64,000 nucleotides of DNA from Pseudoalteromonas sp. SMS1 (GTDB taxonomy: Bacteria > Pseudomonadota > Gammaproteobacteria > Enterobacterales > Alteromonadaceae), in the NCBI RefSeq assembly GCF_021530565.1, contig NZ_JAKGBI010000003.1, positions 248,001 to 312,000 on the forward strand, in the 5' to 3' direction. The position numbers were made by a program, and so were the translations under genes. Each line of letters opens with the position of its first letter. Within the stretch, counting starts at the first letter, position 1. The notes under the pieces are model-generated. The model saw only the letters and a list, made by a program, of their open reading frames with translations. It was not told the DNA's origin and did not search any database. Of this stretch, positions 9,102-19,089 are shown one piece after another.

Positions 9102-9116
9102 GGGGCCGCAGGCCCC
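9102..9116. terminator. Bidirectional hairpin between asnA and the fapA-like gene
   Basis: GGGGCC and GGCCCC arms around a GCA loop in the 23-bp convergent gap. The T-rich tail on the plus side is short and interrupted, so termination strength is uncertain. Confidence 0.55.
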
Positions 9117-10771
9117 TATGTTTTAAACTCTATTTCGATTTTGCCTTCTAACAACTTAGCTGTACAGGGAGGGTAACTACGATTGGTCCGGTAAGTCTTG
9201 TCAAAAATATGAAGCTCAACCCCTGAATGGAGTGCATTCGTTGCTTGTAACTGTGTCCCCTCTAACAGTTCGTGTAAAGTGTGATCCAGCTCACTCAGCT
9301 TGTTTTCCAAAGCTTCTGCTTGTTGGCTGTAGTGGTTTTGTGTGGCGCTGATTTTTGTCATCAGCATCTTTTTCTTCTCAGCGTCTTTTAATTGATCGGC
9401 CTTCTCAACCGCTTTTTGCAAATTGTCTATTTGTTCATCTGTTTCACCAAGCTCGCGAATGCATTGGTCAGTTTTATTGGTAATTTCGATACCTGACGTG
9501 GCTAAGTAGACCGACATTGTTGCGCCGGAAGGGCTGCCTATTTCTCCTGCGGTAACGGATTGCGCATCGAAAATTGTGCCGCCAATGAGTTTTCCTCGGG
9601 GGTTATCCTCTTGCCCTACGAGGACTTTTCGCAGTGCTTTTATATCGCAGTGGTTAGCTTGTTTTTGGATAAAAACATTACGCCCCTCTAGGTAGGTGTA
9701 CTGACCGTGCACAATATTGATATCGCCTTTGGCAATTAGTTTGCTGGTTAGACTTTGGTCATTGTCGCTGTGGTCTAAATGGCCGATTACTCCGCCACGC
9801 ACTTCAATATTACCATCGCTAGTTATCTCTCCCGAGTCAACTGTGCCCATAATTGTAACATCCCCAGAGGCCTTTACTTTCATGCCCGGTTCAACATTGT
9901 GGGTCACAATGACACTGCCACTAAAGTCAATATGACCGCTTTTGACATTGACGTCATTGATGGTAAAAATGTCATCAACACGCATGCCATTGGGGATATC
10001 TGAGGGGCAGCCTGCAATGGTGGCAATGAGTTCAAGAGGGTTTGTGGGGGATATTTCAGTGCCATCACCGGCGACCAACTGAAATGTTTCACCCGGCGTC
10101 GGTTCAATGGTTTCTCCGGTCACGGTAAAGCCTTCTTTTCCTGGGGTTGCAGGTCTTTGGGTGATGAGCAAAGTGCCGGGGGAAACACTCGATAATGCGC
10201 CAAAGTCGCGCATATCTACTGTCCCATCTTCGCGCATTTTTGGCTGTTTTAAACGCTCTTTTAAGGTTAAAACATGAGATATCAGTTTTGCAGGCAACCC
10301 ATTTTCCGGCGGTCTTCCTTGGGCGACGACCCCTGAAAATTCTTCACCGGGCGATGCGTCAAACTGCTTTGCGAGGATTTTCTCTAACAACGCTTGTTTG
10401 TACCCACGGCATACGCCCGCTTTCACAATAATTTTTTTAGCTTGATCTAAGCTGATCAGACTGCCACCTTTTGCGGTGACAAGTGTTGCAGAAGCTTGCA
10501 TTTTGTCTTCTGAAATTGCAATACGCATTTCAGCGTCTTTTTGTTTGGCAACAAGTAATTGGTGCTCGGCAACTTCACTTTGAAAATAGGCCGCGATAGA
10601 GTCATGATCTACCTCACAGTCAGCGTAAGGAGAGCACTCTAGTGCCTCAACAATAAAAGCTTGGCTAGGCGGTGTCGCTGTAGCAACATCCATTAAAACT
10701 TGGCCATTTTTAGTGACTTTAAACACAGGCTTTTCCTTATCGACTGAGCGGCCTTGTGCCAAGGCGCGCAT
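9116..10771 (-). CDS. FapA (DUF342) family protein
   Basis: A 551-residue protein of the FapA/DUF342 family. The core is a repetitive beta-helix with short G-x-V rungs, for example GDVTIMGTVDSGEITSDGNI and GGVIGHLDH. A helical segment follows (ELGETDEQIDNLQKAVEKADQ through the second long coiled region) and a small C-terminal beta domain. In some Vibrio-like bacteria FapA is described as a glucose-related regulator of polar flagella, while other members are uncharacterised; no flagellar gene is near here. No alternative start exists between the upstream in-frame stop and this ATG, and AAGGG lies 9 nt before it. Confidence 0.85.
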   Translation of the reverse strand: MRALAQGRSVDKEKPVFKVTKNGQVLMDVATATPPSQAFIVEALECSPYADCEVDHDSIAAYFQSEVAEHQLLVAKQKDAEMRIAISEDKMQASATLVTAKGGSLISLDQAKKIIVKAGVCRGYKQALLEKILAKQFDASPGEEFSGVVAQGRPPENGLPAKLISHVLTLKERLKQPKMREDGTVDMRDFGALSSVSPGTLLITQRPATPGKEGFTVTGETIEPTPGETFQLVAGDGTEISPTNPLELIATIAGCPSDIPNGMRVDDIFTINDVNVKSGHIDFSGSVIVTHNVEPGMKVKASGDVTIMGTVDSGEITSDGNIEVRGGVIGHLDHSDNDQSLTSKLIAKGDINIVHGQYTYLEGRNVFIQKQANHCDIKALRKVLVGQEDNPRGKLIGGTIFDAQSVTAGEIGSPSGATMSVYLATSGIEITNKTDQCIRELGETDEQIDNLQKAVEKADQLKDAEKKKMLMTKISATQNHYSQQAEALENKLSELDHTLHELLEGTQLQATNALHSGVELHIFDKTYRTNRSYPPCTAKLLEGKIEIEFKT

Positions 10772-11103
10772 ATAATCTAACCCTTGTAAGTTCGCAATCG
10801 TAATGCCTATCTCTGCCTTAATTTCTTGGTGGCTATTCTATAAGACAGGCTTGAGCCAGATAAATTCCATAACGCACTGTTAGGTGCGATTTATTATTTT
10901 AGATTTGTAGTGCCTCTTTGCTGGTTTATCTTTGTACTTAATGCCAGCTTGCTTAATTAATATTATGTAGTCAAGTGGTTAAGATCAAAGTTAAAACTGC
11001 AAATAAATAAGATTTGTATAGAAAGTACTGTTTTTGCTTAACATCGAATTTAAAAAAGCCCACAAAACGTGGGCTTTTTTAATTCTGAGGTGTGAGAAGA
11101 GAT
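10772..11103. other. Intergenic region, 332 bp
   Basis: Lies between ridA (ending at 11104) and the fapA-like gene, both on the minus strand. It holds the ridA terminator at its right end and presumably the fapA promoter at its left. No open frame or repeat stands out. Confidence 0.6.
11052..11080 (-). terminator. Rho-independent terminator after ridA
   Basis: AAAAAAGCCCAC and GTGGGCTTTTTT arms around an AAAAC loop. Read on the minus strand it follows the ridA stop by about 23 nt and ends in T6. The symmetry allows activity in both directions. Confidence 0.9.
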
Positions 11104-11496
11104 TTAGTTAGTGGATGGGAGCTCCATTATGCCATCTATCTCAATTTGAACATTTTTCGGTAGTTCTTTGACGCCAATTGCCGCACGTGCAGGGTAGGGA
11201 GTTCTGAAATATTGGCTCATAATCTCATTTACTGTCGCAAACTGGCTCAAATCGGTCAAAAAGATATTTACTTTAACCATATCTTGAAGTTCTCCACCTG
11301 CTGCTTCACACACAGCTGATAAGTTCTTAAACACCTGATGCGTTTGTTCCGAAAAGTCTTCTGAAATGACTTCCATTGTATCTGGCACCAATGGAATTTG
11401 GCCAGATAAATACACGGTGGTACCTACTTTAATCCCTTGATTATATGTGCCGATTGCAGCAGGTGCCTGATCGGTGGATATGATAGCTTTAGTCAT
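11104..11496 (-). CDS. ridA: Reactive enamine/imine deaminase RidA
   Basis: Hydrolyses 2-aminoacrylate and related imines released by PLP enzymes, protecting them from damage. The 130-residue protein has the family landmarks [19 protein letters not shown], the conserved Arg in YPARAAIGV and the C-terminal QIEIDGI. It starts 11 nt after the spoT stop, so spoT-ridA are co-transcribed, a common arrangement in gammaproteobacteria. Confidence 0.93.
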   Translation of the reverse strand: MTKAIISTDQAPAAIGTYNQGIKVGTTVYLSGQIPLVPDTMEVISEDFSEQTHQVFKNLSAVCEAAGGELQDMVKVNIFLTDLSQFATVNEIMSQYFRTPYPARAAIGVKELPKNVQIEIDGIMELPSTN

Positions 11497-11507
11497 AATA
11501 CGTTCCT

Positions 11508-13610
11508 CTAGCGTTTACGATAAACGCGTTGTACATCTGGCATTACTCGGATTTTTCGCATGATATTGGCAACATGGACCCTATCTTTAACGGTAACGCC
11601 TAGATCAATAATATACAGATTGCTTTCTTTTTCTTCGGTGGCAATCTCAACAATGTTGGCTTGGGCACTGGCAACGACATTGGTTAACTTGGCAAGTGCA
11701 CCTTGATGGTTGATGATTTCAACGCGCAGTGCTGCAATGTACTCTTTTTCAGGATTATCTTCCCACTTGACGACACAGTATTTTGCACGTTCACTTTCCC
11801 AGCCTTTAATATTTCGACATTCTTGCCTGTGTACCATTAAGCCTTTACCTTGGCTCACATATGCAGCAATGGCATCCCCTGGTACAGGACGACAACACTT
11901 TGCATAGGTAACAAGCATACCTTCAGTCCCAATGATGGCGGCTTTAGCCTGTTTGGCAAAGTTTTCTATGCCGTCATCGGCTTGCAGTAGTCGCTTAGCA
12001 ATGAGGACACTCATGATATTGCCATTGCCTATTTCTACCAAAAGTTCGAGCAGAGAGTTTAAGTTGTGCTCTTCAAGCACTCGCTCAATTTGTTCGGCTG
12101 AAATGTCATCTAGTTTTTGTTCACCCAGTGCTGAGTCTAAAAGGCGACGTCCCAATTGAATGGACTCTTCTTGGTGTTGGCTCTTTAAGTAGTTTCTGAC
12201 GCCAAGCCTTGCTTTGCCTGTCACGATGAAGTTCAACCAAGTTGCATTAGGGTGAGCGCCTGAACTGGTTATGATTTCAACGGTTTGGCCTGTATCTAGT
12301 TCTTTGCTCAGCGGGTAAGGCTTGCGGTTGACGCGAGCACCAACACACGTGTTACCGACATCTGTGTGTACAGCATAAGCGAAGTCGACCGCGGTTGCCC
12401 CCATTGGCAATTCAATGATCCGGCCATCCGGTGTGAACACGTAAATTTCTTCTGGGAAAAGTTCGGTTTTGACGTTTTCGACAAATTCGAAAGAGGATCC
12501 CGCACTTTGTTGCAACTCTAATAAGCTTTGCATCCACTGACGCGCACGTTGTTGTGCGGTGTGGCCTGCACCATCGCCAGCTTTCTTATACATCCAATGT
12601 GCAGCAACCCCTTTGTCTGCCATATGATCCATATCATGAGTACGAATTTGGATCTCAACGGGAATACCATGTGGCCCAACAAGCGAGGTGTGCAGTGACT
12701 GATAGCCATTTGTTTTGGGTACAGCGATATAGTCTTTGAAGCGCGTTTCGATGGGCTTATAAAGGTTGTGTGCAACCCCTAATACACGGTAGCACGTATC
12801 GATATCATCTACGTTAATTCTAAATGCATAAATATCCATGACTTCATTGAAAAGCAGTTCTTTGTTAAGCATTTTACGATAGATGCTGTAGAGGTGCTTT
12901 TCTCTACCTTTCACTGAAGCTGAAATCCCTGCTTCTGCCAATCTTGATTCGATCTCAGTTTGAATATTGCTGATGACTTCTTTTCGATTGCCACGGGCTT
13001 TGGCAACTTCTGATTTTAAAGCGCGGTGGCGCATTGGGTATAACGCCTGAAACCCTAAGTCTTCGAGCTCATTTTTTATATCATGGATACCCAAACGGTT
13101 AGCTATTGGTGCGAATATCTCAAGGGTTTCTCTGGCAATTCTTCTGCGTTTCTCAGGTCTTAAGAAACCTAAAGTACGCATATTGTGAGTACGGTCAGCG
13201 AGTTTGATCAGAATAACGCGAATATCCTGCGTCATTGCCATAATCATTTTGCGATAGTTTTCGGCTTGGAATTCTTTTTTATCTTTAAAGTCGAGCTTAT
13301 CTAATTTACTGACACCAGCAACGAGTTCAGCTACCGTTTCACCAAAAATTTCAGCCAAATCAGCCTGACTAAAATCAGTGTCTTCAATAACATCATGCAT
13401 CAAAGCAGCCATAAGTGTCTCATGGTCTAGCTTCATGCTCGCAAGTATTTGCGTGACTTCTACCGGGTGGGTGATATAGGGTTCACCGCTAGAGCGAGTC
13501 TGTCCTTCATGTGCTTCGCGAGCGACAACATAGGCTTTTTGCACCAGCTCAACGTCTTCTGGTGATAAGTACTCTGAAATTTTTTTCTTGAGGCCTTCAA
13601 ATAGATACAT
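11508..13610 (-). CDS. spoT: Bifunctional (p)ppGpp synthetase/hydrolase SpoT
   Basis: Controls the stringent-response alarmone. At 700 residues all domains are present: the HD hydrolase (ITHP with H48; MHDVIEDT with HD at 72-73; DRTHNMRTL), the synthetase domain containing RFKD followed by [13 protein letters not shown] ([14 protein letters not shown]), zinc-finger/helical ([11 protein letters not shown]) and ACT at the C-terminus. RFKD is the basic RxKD form that marks bifunctional SpoT rather than RelA (ExDD), so both activities are expected. A GGAGTG box precedes the ATG. A terminator lies between rpoZ and spoT, unlike the continuous gmk-rpoZ-spoT operon of E. coli. Confidence 0.97.
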   Translation of the reverse strand: MYLFEGLKKKISEYLSPEDVELVQKAYVVAREAHEGQTRSSGEPYITHPVEVTQILASMKLDHETLMAALMHDVIEDTDFSQADLAEIFGETVAELVAGVSKLDKLDFKDKKEFQAENYRKMIMAMTQDIRVILIKLADRTHNMRTLGFLRPEKRRRIARETLEIFAPIANRLGIHDIKNELEDLGFQALYPMRHRALKSEVAKARGNRKEVISNIQTEIESRLAEAGISASVKGREKHLYSIYRKMLNKELLFNEVMDIYAFRINVDDIDTCYRVLGVAHNLYKPIETRFKDYIAVPKTNGYQSLHTSLVGPHGIPVEIQIRTHDMDHMADKGVAAHWMYKKAGDGAGHTAQQRARQWMQSLLELQQSAGSSFEFVENVKTELFPEEIYVFTPDGRIIELPMGATAVDFAYAVHTDVGNTCVGARVNRKPYPLSKELDTGQTVEIITSSGAHPNATWLNFIVTGKARLGVRNYLKSQHQEESIQLGRRLLDSALGEQKLDDISAEQIERVLEEHNLNSLLELLVEIGNGNIMSVLIAKRLLQADDGIENFAKQAKAAIIGTEGMLVTYAKCCRPVPGDAIAAYVSQGKGLMVHRQECRNIKGWESERAKYCVVKWEDNPEKEYIAALRVEIINHQGALAKLTNVVASAQANIVEIATEEKESNLYIIDLGVTVKDRVHVANIMRKIRVMPDVQRVYRKR

Positions 13611-13713
13611 TCACACTCCAATGTTCCAGTGAAGTTAATAGATAGTTATTATTGAATATACGATGAATTGGCTCGGAAGCCAACGCAAAGGCAGCATGCT
13701 TTTGCAATATAAT

Positions 13714-13743
13714 GAAAAAAAACGCCAGCTAAATGCCGGCGTT
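13714..13743 (-). terminator. Rho-independent terminator between rpoZ and spoT
   Basis: On the minus strand AACGCCGGC and GCTGGCGTT pair, with one mismatch, around ATTTA and are followed by a long T run (the A run at 13714-13721). spoT must therefore have its own promoter in the ~100 bp before 13610, or depend on readthrough. Confidence 0.8.
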
Positions 13744-13793
13744 GATTCAAACTTTTAAAAGACTTTGGCGAAATTAGCCGTCTTCAGTTTAAT

Positions 13794-14069
13794 TTAGCGG
13801 TTACCACCCACAATGGCTGCTACTGCTGCTAGCTCAGCTGCCTCTTGGTTTTGTTGCTCTTCACGGTCAATCATGTCTAAAGAGTCTGTTGTTACCAGAC
13901 CTTCTTCAATTTCACGTAGCGCGATAACCGTTGGCTTATCATTTTCGGCTTCAACCATAGGGTCTTTACCACCAACAGAAATCTGACGAGCGCGACGCGC
14001 TGCAACAAGGATTAAATCGAAACGGTTACCAATTTTATCTACTGCATCTTCTACAGTTACGCGAGCCAT
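13794..14069 (-). CDS. rpoZ: RNA polymerase omega subunit
   Basis: The small subunit that stabilises beta' in RNA polymerase and forms part of the ppGpp binding site. It has 91 residues and begins [29 protein letters not shown], the family signature. A GGAGTG box precedes the ATG. It lies between gmk and spoT as in other gammaproteobacteria. Confidence 0.96.
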   Translation of the reverse strand: MARVTVEDAVDKIGNRFDLILVAARRARQISVGGKDPMVEAENDKPTVIALREIEEGLVTTDSLDMIDREEQQNQEAAELAAVAAIVGGNR

Positions 14070-14161
14070 CGAAGCACTCCAAAAATATTATACATTTAGC
14101 AAAGGGCTAGTGTACTGTAAACTGCCGACTTCGCCAAGTAAATGGTTAAAATTTATCGAAA

Positions 14162-14182
14162 GCAACCACCTTGGTTGGTCGC
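14162..14182 (-). terminator. Possible terminator after gmk
   Basis: On the minus strand GCGACCA and TGGTTGC pair (one G-T wobble) around ACCAAGG, about 14 nt past the gmk stop. The following T run is short, so this is a weak call. Confidence 0.4.
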
Positions 14183-14195
14183 CTTTCAATGTATG

Positions 14196-14816
14196 TTATG
14201 CCAACAGCTGTGCAATCAAATCTTTGTGGCGAATTTGCTGCGCAGTGGTTTGAAGCCTTGCTGCAACGACAATATGCTCAAGCTCTGTAAGGGCAGTGTT
14301 AAAGTCGTCATTGACAATGACATAGTCAAACTCATTGTAATGGCTACTTTCTGACTTCGCTTCAGCCATACGACCTGCGATCACTTCCTGAGAATCTTGG
14401 CCGCGATTATTTAGTCTTTTCTCTAATTCTTGTCGCGAGGGGGGCAATATAAAGATCGTTTTTACATCAGGCATCAGCGCACGAACTTGTCTTGCGCCTT
14501 GCCAATCAATATCTAAGAAAACATCAATTCCCTTGTTAAGCTGATCTTCAATCGCTTGTTTTGATGTGCCATAGTAGTTCTCGAAGACTTGTGCCCACTC
14601 AAAGAAATCGCCTTTGTCGATTAGAGCTTTAAACTCATCAACATTAACGAAATGGTAATGTTCACCATTGTGCTCGCCTGGACGTGGAGCGCGAGTAGTA
14701 TGGGATACAGAAACTTTAATGTTTGCTTGTTTTTCCAATAAAGCTTTGATTAAGCTTGATTTACCAGCGCCAGAAGGGGCGGATAAGATAAACAGATTAC
14801 CACGTGTCATTGTCAT
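14196..14816 (-). CDS. gmk: Guanylate kinase
   Basis: Phosphorylates GMP to GDP. The P-loop [11 protein letters not shown], the GMP-binding [20 protein letters not shown] and [11 protein letters not shown] are all present in 206 residues. An AAGGT box lies before the ATG. It precedes rpoZ and spoT, the usual guanine-nucleotide cluster, although terminator-like hairpins divide the genes here. Confidence 0.97.
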   Translation of the reverse strand: MTMTRGNLFILSAPSGAGKSSLIKALLEKQANIKVSVSHTTRAPRPGEHNGEHYHFVNVDEFKALIDKGDFFEWAQVFENYYGTSKQAIEDQLNKGIDVFLDIDWQGARQVRALMPDVKTIFILPPSRQELEKRLNNRGQDSQEVIAGRMAEAKSESSHYNEFDYVIVNDDFNTALTELEHIVVAARLQTTAQQIRHKDLIAQLLA

Positions 14817-14918
14817 AGTGAGACCTTTGTGTACTCAAAAGGAAATAAAATAGAGCTTGATACTGCTCGTAAAAAGCCCCATTTTAAATCTTTGAGCGCA
14901 GAGATACCAGCTTCGTTA

Positions 14919-16928
14919 TCAGCGTAATCTAAATCGACTAACGAGTGTTGCTAATTCCTCGGCTTGTTTGTTTAGCTCTTGTGCTGAGTGTGCAGCAATT
15001 TGTGTGTCTTGCAAAGAGCTTTGGCTCGACTGTTCAATTTGTGAAATATCTCGCGCCATTTCACTGGCCACCACCGATTGCTCTTCGGTTGCAGTTGCGA
15101 TGGATTGGATCATCGCTGCAATTTCACTGGCGCCTGTGACAATGCCTTCGAGTTGCGTGCCTGCGTCTTCAGCCATAGAAACACTGTGGTTTACCTGAGA
15201 TACGCTATTTTCCATAGATTTCACGGCGTGTTCTGTTTGCGATTGAATGGACTGTACTGTACTCACCACTTCTTCAGTGGCTTTTGAAGTGCGTTCTGCC
15301 AATGTCCGGACTTCATCAGCAACCACCGCAAACCCTCTGCCTTGCTCACCAGCGCGAGCGGCCTCGATTGCGGCATTTAATGCGAGTAGGTTTGTTTGCT
15401 CTGCGATACTGCCTATCACGCCAATAACATTACCAATTTGGCTGCTGAGTTCCCCTAAATGCGTCACGTTTTCTGCGGTGTCTTGCACTTCATTGGAGGC
15501 CGATTTGATTTTATCAACGGTAGAGGTCACCGTTGAGCCGCCCTCAGAAGCCAGGCTTCTAGCTCCTTCAGCGTGGCTTGCCGCCACCTGACTTTGTGAT
15601 GCCACTTCTGAGACGGTCGCGCTCATTTCTTCAATTGCTGTTGCAACTTGGGTGGATTGATCGGCGGAAGCTTGACTTCGAGAAGCAATTTGATTGTTGG
15701 TCTCTGCAATGTCATGGCTAGAGGTTTTAACGTCATTGACCACATTGCTAATTGCTTGCAACAAACTATTGAGTGAATTAGACATTTTGTTAGTTGCCTC
15801 GGCTAGGCTATCAATTTCATCTTTGCCTTGATGTTGGATTAGTGGTCTGGAGATATCTCCCTCACCGATGCCTTCAGCGATGGTCAACACTTCACTGATG
15901 CGGGTTACAATTGAGCGGCTGATTACGTATGCCACCGCAATCGCGATAATCGCGGCTATGAGCGTGATAATAATGATGATCACCAAGGTGGTATTCAAGC
16001 CTTCAACTAGGTGGTCGAGTGCGTTGGTGGCGTCGACTTTTTCCTCTTCACTTGACACACTGAGGATGTCTGACAATTCCACCATTTGAGTGGAAGTTAA
16101 CTCCTTAAGTTTTTGCTGTGCTTTTACGTAGGCAGTCGAATCGTACGTTTTGAAAATCTCTTTTGCTTCACTTTGAATCGTCGTGAACATAGCTTCAATA
16201 CGGGCTATGTCTCTTAACTCATTCGGCTTTTGCTCAAGAGGCTTGAGCAAATCTAAATAGTACCGAAAGCTCTGCGCGTCATCATTAAAGTCGGCTTCAG
16301 CAGCTGGAGCGCCAGTAGTGTGAGAGATGATGGCTGCTATCATATCACCCGCTTCATCTACAAGCTCTAGGTAATAGCGTACACCTGGGAGGTCATCATT
16401 GAGCGATTCCTGCAGATCGGAAGACTTCATTGCGTCATTGAATTCTTGCTCTTTTAGTGTATCGAGTAAATCTTCGAGCTCTTCGCCGGTACCTTTGTCC
16501 AGCCGATCAACGCGTTCTTTTACCTGTTGATAGGCTCGAGGGTCATACTTGGCAAAAATGTCGTTATTGACACCACGATGAAACTGTTCGGCAAGCGCCA
16601 TAATTCGCGCCATTTTCTCGCGATCAGATTGCTTGGCGGATTCATAGCCATATAACTCTTTTTGCGTCGTTTTAAAGCGCTCAAAAAGTTGATTGAATTG
16701 TCCTACTTTGCTTACGTCACCATTGAGGTATTCAAGTGCGGTGTTACTGAGTTGGTATTCTAGGTGTAGCAAGCGGTTGTATAGAATCATCCCCGGTAGG
16801 TCATCACCTTTCACTTCAAATGCGCGTGCCGTTTCTGTAGAGACCTTAAACCATACGATGGTGCTTGAAAAAACCATCAACGCGATAAGGCAGCCAAAGG
16901 CCAAATATAGCTTTTTGCTCAAGTTCAT
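14919..16928 (-). CDS. Methyl-accepting chemotaxis protein
   Basis: A transmembrane chemoreceptor that signals through CheA/CheW. From ATG 16928 it has 669 residues: TM1 ([20 protein letters not shown]), a ~270-residue helical periplasmic domain perhaps of the helical-bimodular type, TM2 ([20 protein letters not shown]), HAMP, and a signalling helix pair whose tip reads [20 protein letters not shown] then [12 protein letters not shown]. No C-terminal NWETF-like tether is seen. The frame extends ten codons further to a TTG, but [12 protein letters not shown] is a typical receptor start. The ligand is unknown. No che genes lie nearby. Confidence 0.92.
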   Translation of the reverse strand: MNLSKKLYLAFGCLIALMVFSSTIVWFKVSTETARAFEVKGDDLPGMILYNRLLHLEYQLSNTALEYLNGDVSKVGQFNQLFERFKTTQKELYGYESAKQSDREKMARIMALAEQFHRGVNNDIFAKYDPRAYQQVKERVDRLDKGTGEELEDLLDTLKEQEFNDAMKSSDLQESLNDDLPGVRYYLELVDEAGDMIAAIISHTTGAPAAEADFNDDAQSFRYYLDLLKPLEQKPNELRDIARIEAMFTTIQSEAKEIFKTYDSTAYVKAQQKLKELTSTQMVELSDILSVSSEEEKVDATNALDHLVEGLNTTLVIIIIITLIAAIIAIAVAYVISRSIVTRISEVLTIAEGIGEGDISRPLIQHQGKDEIDSLAEATNKMSNSLNSLLQAISNVVNDVKTSSHDIAETNNQIASRSQASADQSTQVATAIEEMSATVSEVASQSQVAASHAEGARSLASEGGSTVTSTVDKIKSASNEVQDTAENVTHLGELSSQIGNVIGVIGSIAEQTNLLALNAAIEAARAGEQGRGFAVVADEVRTLAERTSKATEEVVSTVQSIQSQTEHAVKSMENSVSQVNHSVSMAEDAGTQLEGIVTGASEIAAMIQSIATATEEQSVVASEMARDISQIEQSSQSSLQDTQIAAHSAQELNKQAEELATLVSRFRLR

Positions 16929-17563
16929 ATTGTTACCCAAGAAAGTTGTGTACTCCAATTCCTTGGAATATCAAATTTGCCTTTTCAAATTATTATTTAA
17001 GGATAAGAAAATTGCGAATTTACGAATTAATTTATACGTCAATTGTCCCTTATTTGGTTATAAAGTGGTTCATAAAGGCCATCATTGGGTATTTTTAATA
17101 TTCAATAGCGCCTGAAGGTTTGCCAAAAGACGTGTTGCAAGAGCGATACTTGACTTGCAAATGCTGTTTTTCTCATTAAAACGGGCTGACTGATACGTAA
17201 TCGCAGGGGCAAATTCATGTTATTTTGAGCCAGTTTATACTGTCTAATGTACTTTACTCTCTTCGCCTCAACCTACCCGTAAATAATGACACTATAATAG
17301 TGAGGACCTGACAAACCGAGGGGAGATAAGTGTTGGTATTACAGGCTCTATTATAGAGCAAGTGGTTGCGCCCACTCATCAATTGGTAGTGTTCAGAATG
17401 AGTGTGAATTTGGTAGTTTGAGTTGCAGCAAGGCGCTATTGATATACATGTGTGGGTTTTAATGATGCCAATGGTGAGGATGAAACATGGTTAAGTCTTC
17501 GCGATGAAACACTATATAGTCAAGCCATAACGCCTGGCTTGACTAAGTGTTTGCTAAGCCGAA
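16929..17563. other. Intergenic region, ~635 bp, no convincing gene
   Basis: AT-rich DNA between the chemoreceptor and the 17.6-kb pair, holding the receptor's promoter side. A short plus-strand frame (17452-17637) overlaps the membrane-protein gene on the other strand and lacks a family signature or ribosome site. A perfect 10-bp inverted repeat lies at 17518-17544. The region could be the remnant of a lost gene, but I recognise nothing. Confidence 0.5.
17518..17544. repeat. Perfect 10-bp inverted repeat
   Basis: AGTCAAGCCA and TGGCTTGACT flank a 7-nt loop, 20 bp beyond the stop of the minus-strand membrane-protein gene. No T run follows on either strand. It may be a weak terminator or mRNA-stabilising hairpin for the pair. 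Confidence 0.5.
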
Positions 17564-17788
17564 TTAACTTGTGCTTTGAGGCTTTCTTGAATGAAAAATT
17601 GCCAGTGCAATATACACGCAAGTCGCATACATGTTAATTAACGGAATACATGCAGTAAAAACAGCCAAAACTTTACTGTAACTAAACTTATGTGCCACAA
17701 ATATATTTACCAGAAGGCAAATTAAAATCTGCATGGCTAACAGCACTGGTGCCAAATGTAAATCGCCGTTTCTAAGCATTTCTATCAT
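17564..17788 (-). CDS. Small two-helix membrane protein, unknown
   Basis: Seventy-four residues with two predicted membrane spans, about 12-31 (LAPVLLAMQILICLLVNIFVA) and 40-66 (VLAVFTACIPLINMYATCVYIALAIF), joined by a short polar loop (HKFSYSK). The ATG lies 3 nt after the upstream gene's stop with an AGGA box inside that gene, so the two are translationally coupled. I know no family. The coupling suggests it works with, or protects against, the secreted protein encoded before it, which is only inference. Confidence 0.6.
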   Translation of the reverse strand: MIEMLRNGDLHLAPVLLAMQILICLLVNIFVAHKFSYSKVLAVFTACIPLINMYATCVYIALAIFHSRKPQSTS

Positions 17789-17791
17789 ATT

Positions 17792-18607
17792 CTAAGTCCT
17801 TTGAATTGGGACAATAATGACTCTGCCCCTTACTCCAGTTTGAATTACTCTTACTTCAATACCGTACTGCGAAGCCTTTTCTAAATACTCATTAAGCTTT
17901 GCTTGCGACGAAAACTCATAGGTACCTTGAATCGAAATACCCGCATCTGGGATCCGGTTACCTTCAGAGTCAGTCGCACTTTCACTTGCGTACGATAATC
18001 TTAGTTTAGTCCCTGAGCGTAAAGTTGCCGCTTTCATTTTAAGTTGAGAGCCATCTTCAAACTCAAAGAGTAGCTCTATTCCAGCGACTGGATCGTAAAA
18101 CAGTCCGCCAAACGCTGACACAATCTGTGTTGCCCAATATTTTAAAGACTCGTTTTGTGCGGCCCAGTCGTCAAATCGGTCACGACTACTGCTATTCTGT
18201 GCCATCTCCCAAGCTGAGCGATATCCACTGCTACCTGGCACCAATGTCTTTCTGGCCATGTGCATGTATGATTGTGCGCGTCTGGCTTTTTCAACCAAGC
18301 TTTGAGGGGTGGTTGCCCTGCTGGCCGTAACCACGGTTTCTATTTCGCCAAATCTGTCGAGTATGGGCCTTGAAGAAACACGAAATGAGCCTGCCAACCC
18401 ATGAGGGATACTGACGAGATGCACGGTATAAGATGACGACATGCTATCGCCATTAGTCCGATCAAAAATATAAGACTGTGCCTGTTGTTGCATTGATGTC
18501 ATCGAAGCGCAACTTGAGCAGGTAAGGTAATCATCGGCACTGGCTTTTAAACTCCATACGAGCATTAAAGCCGCAATTGAAACAGAGTGAAATAGAACTT
18601 TAATCAT
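17792..18607 (-). CDS. Secreted protein of unknown function
   Basis: A 271-residue protein with a Sec signal peptide (LFHSVSIAALMLVWSLKASA, then DDYLT), so the mature form is periplasmic or secreted. Just after the cleavage site comes LTCSSCASM, a CxxC-like pair. A helical middle region (residues ~100-160) precedes a beta-rich C-terminus (LLFEFEDGSQLKMKAATL through VRVIQTGVRGRVIIVPIQRT). I recognise no family or catalytic site. It heads a two-gene unit with the small membrane protein. The flanking spacers are AT-rich, consistent with an accessory insertion. Confidence 0.65.
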   Translation of the reverse strand: MIKVLFHSVSIAALMLVWSLKASADDYLTCSSCASMTSMQQQAQSYIFDRTNGDSMSSSYTVHLVSIPHGLAGSFRVSSRPILDRFGEIETVVTASRATTPQSLVEKARRAQSYMHMARKTLVPGSSGYRSAWEMAQNSSSRDRFDDWAAQNESLKYWATQIVSAFGGLFYDPVAGIELLFEFEDGSQLKMKAATLRSGTKLRLSYASESATDSEGNRIPDAGISIQGTYEFSSQAKLNEYLEKASQYGIEVRVIQTGVRGRVIIVPIQRT

Positions 18608-19089
18608 ATTGATATCTCCTTTATTAAAATGCCGTTTAAATGTTGTCTAAGCGCACAGAACTCGCAATTAATTTGAAGTGAATAAAAAGCAGGTTAAATA
18701 AACTTAAAAATTAACTCATTAATGTTGTATTACTTGCGGGTAAATGCGGTGCTTGACATATGTCATAAATTCGGAGATTTCGTGTTGATTTCTATATTAA
18801 CTCAATGAAAGAAAAGGGTATTTGTTTTTCTAATTAAGATTATTTGATATTTAATATTTTTTTTATGCATATTTTAATGATGATTTTTGCTTATTTTAAT
18901 ATTAATTAAATCACCTATAGCAGGCCGATTGATGCCTTAAATCTTTAAGAGACGTTATATAAAGGTTGAGAGAAGCGGTGTTTTGATTGCGATTGAACGA
19001 CTTTTGAGGGAGTTTACAGGGGGAAAAGAAATCATTTTCCCCTGCATTTGCGCGCCAATCGCTATTGGCAGCATTCAGGATGGGATTGC
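18608..19089. other. Intergenic region, ~480 bp, strongly AT-rich
   Basis: Holds the promoter side of the secreted-protein gene and the 3' side of yicC. The part at 18780-18910 is almost pure A/T. A GGGGAAAA/TTTTCCCC inverted repeat (19020-19042) and a GCCAAT/ATTGGC hairpin (19054-19069) may terminate yicC, though neither has a good T run. No gene is visible. Confidence 0.55.
19020..19042 (-). terminator. Possible terminator after yicC
   Basis: GGGGAAAA and TTTTCCCC arms with a 7-nt loop, about 48 nt past the yicC stop on the minus strand. The lack of a T run after the stem keeps confidence low. Confidence 0.35.

Noticed and set aside
15247..15591. 114-codon open frame opposite the chemoreceptor
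   Set aside because: It is antisense to the conserved signalling domain; the codon pattern is explained by the real gene on the minus strand.
16693..17115. 140-codon frame crossing the chemoreceptor start
   Set aside because: Half of it is antisense to the receptor and the rest is AT-rich spacer; no recognisable product.
17452..17637. 61-codon plus-strand frame near 17.5 kb
   Set aside because: It overlaps the coupled membrane-protein gene and the 10-bp inverted repeat, and lacks a ribosome site. A lost-gene remnant cannot be excluded.
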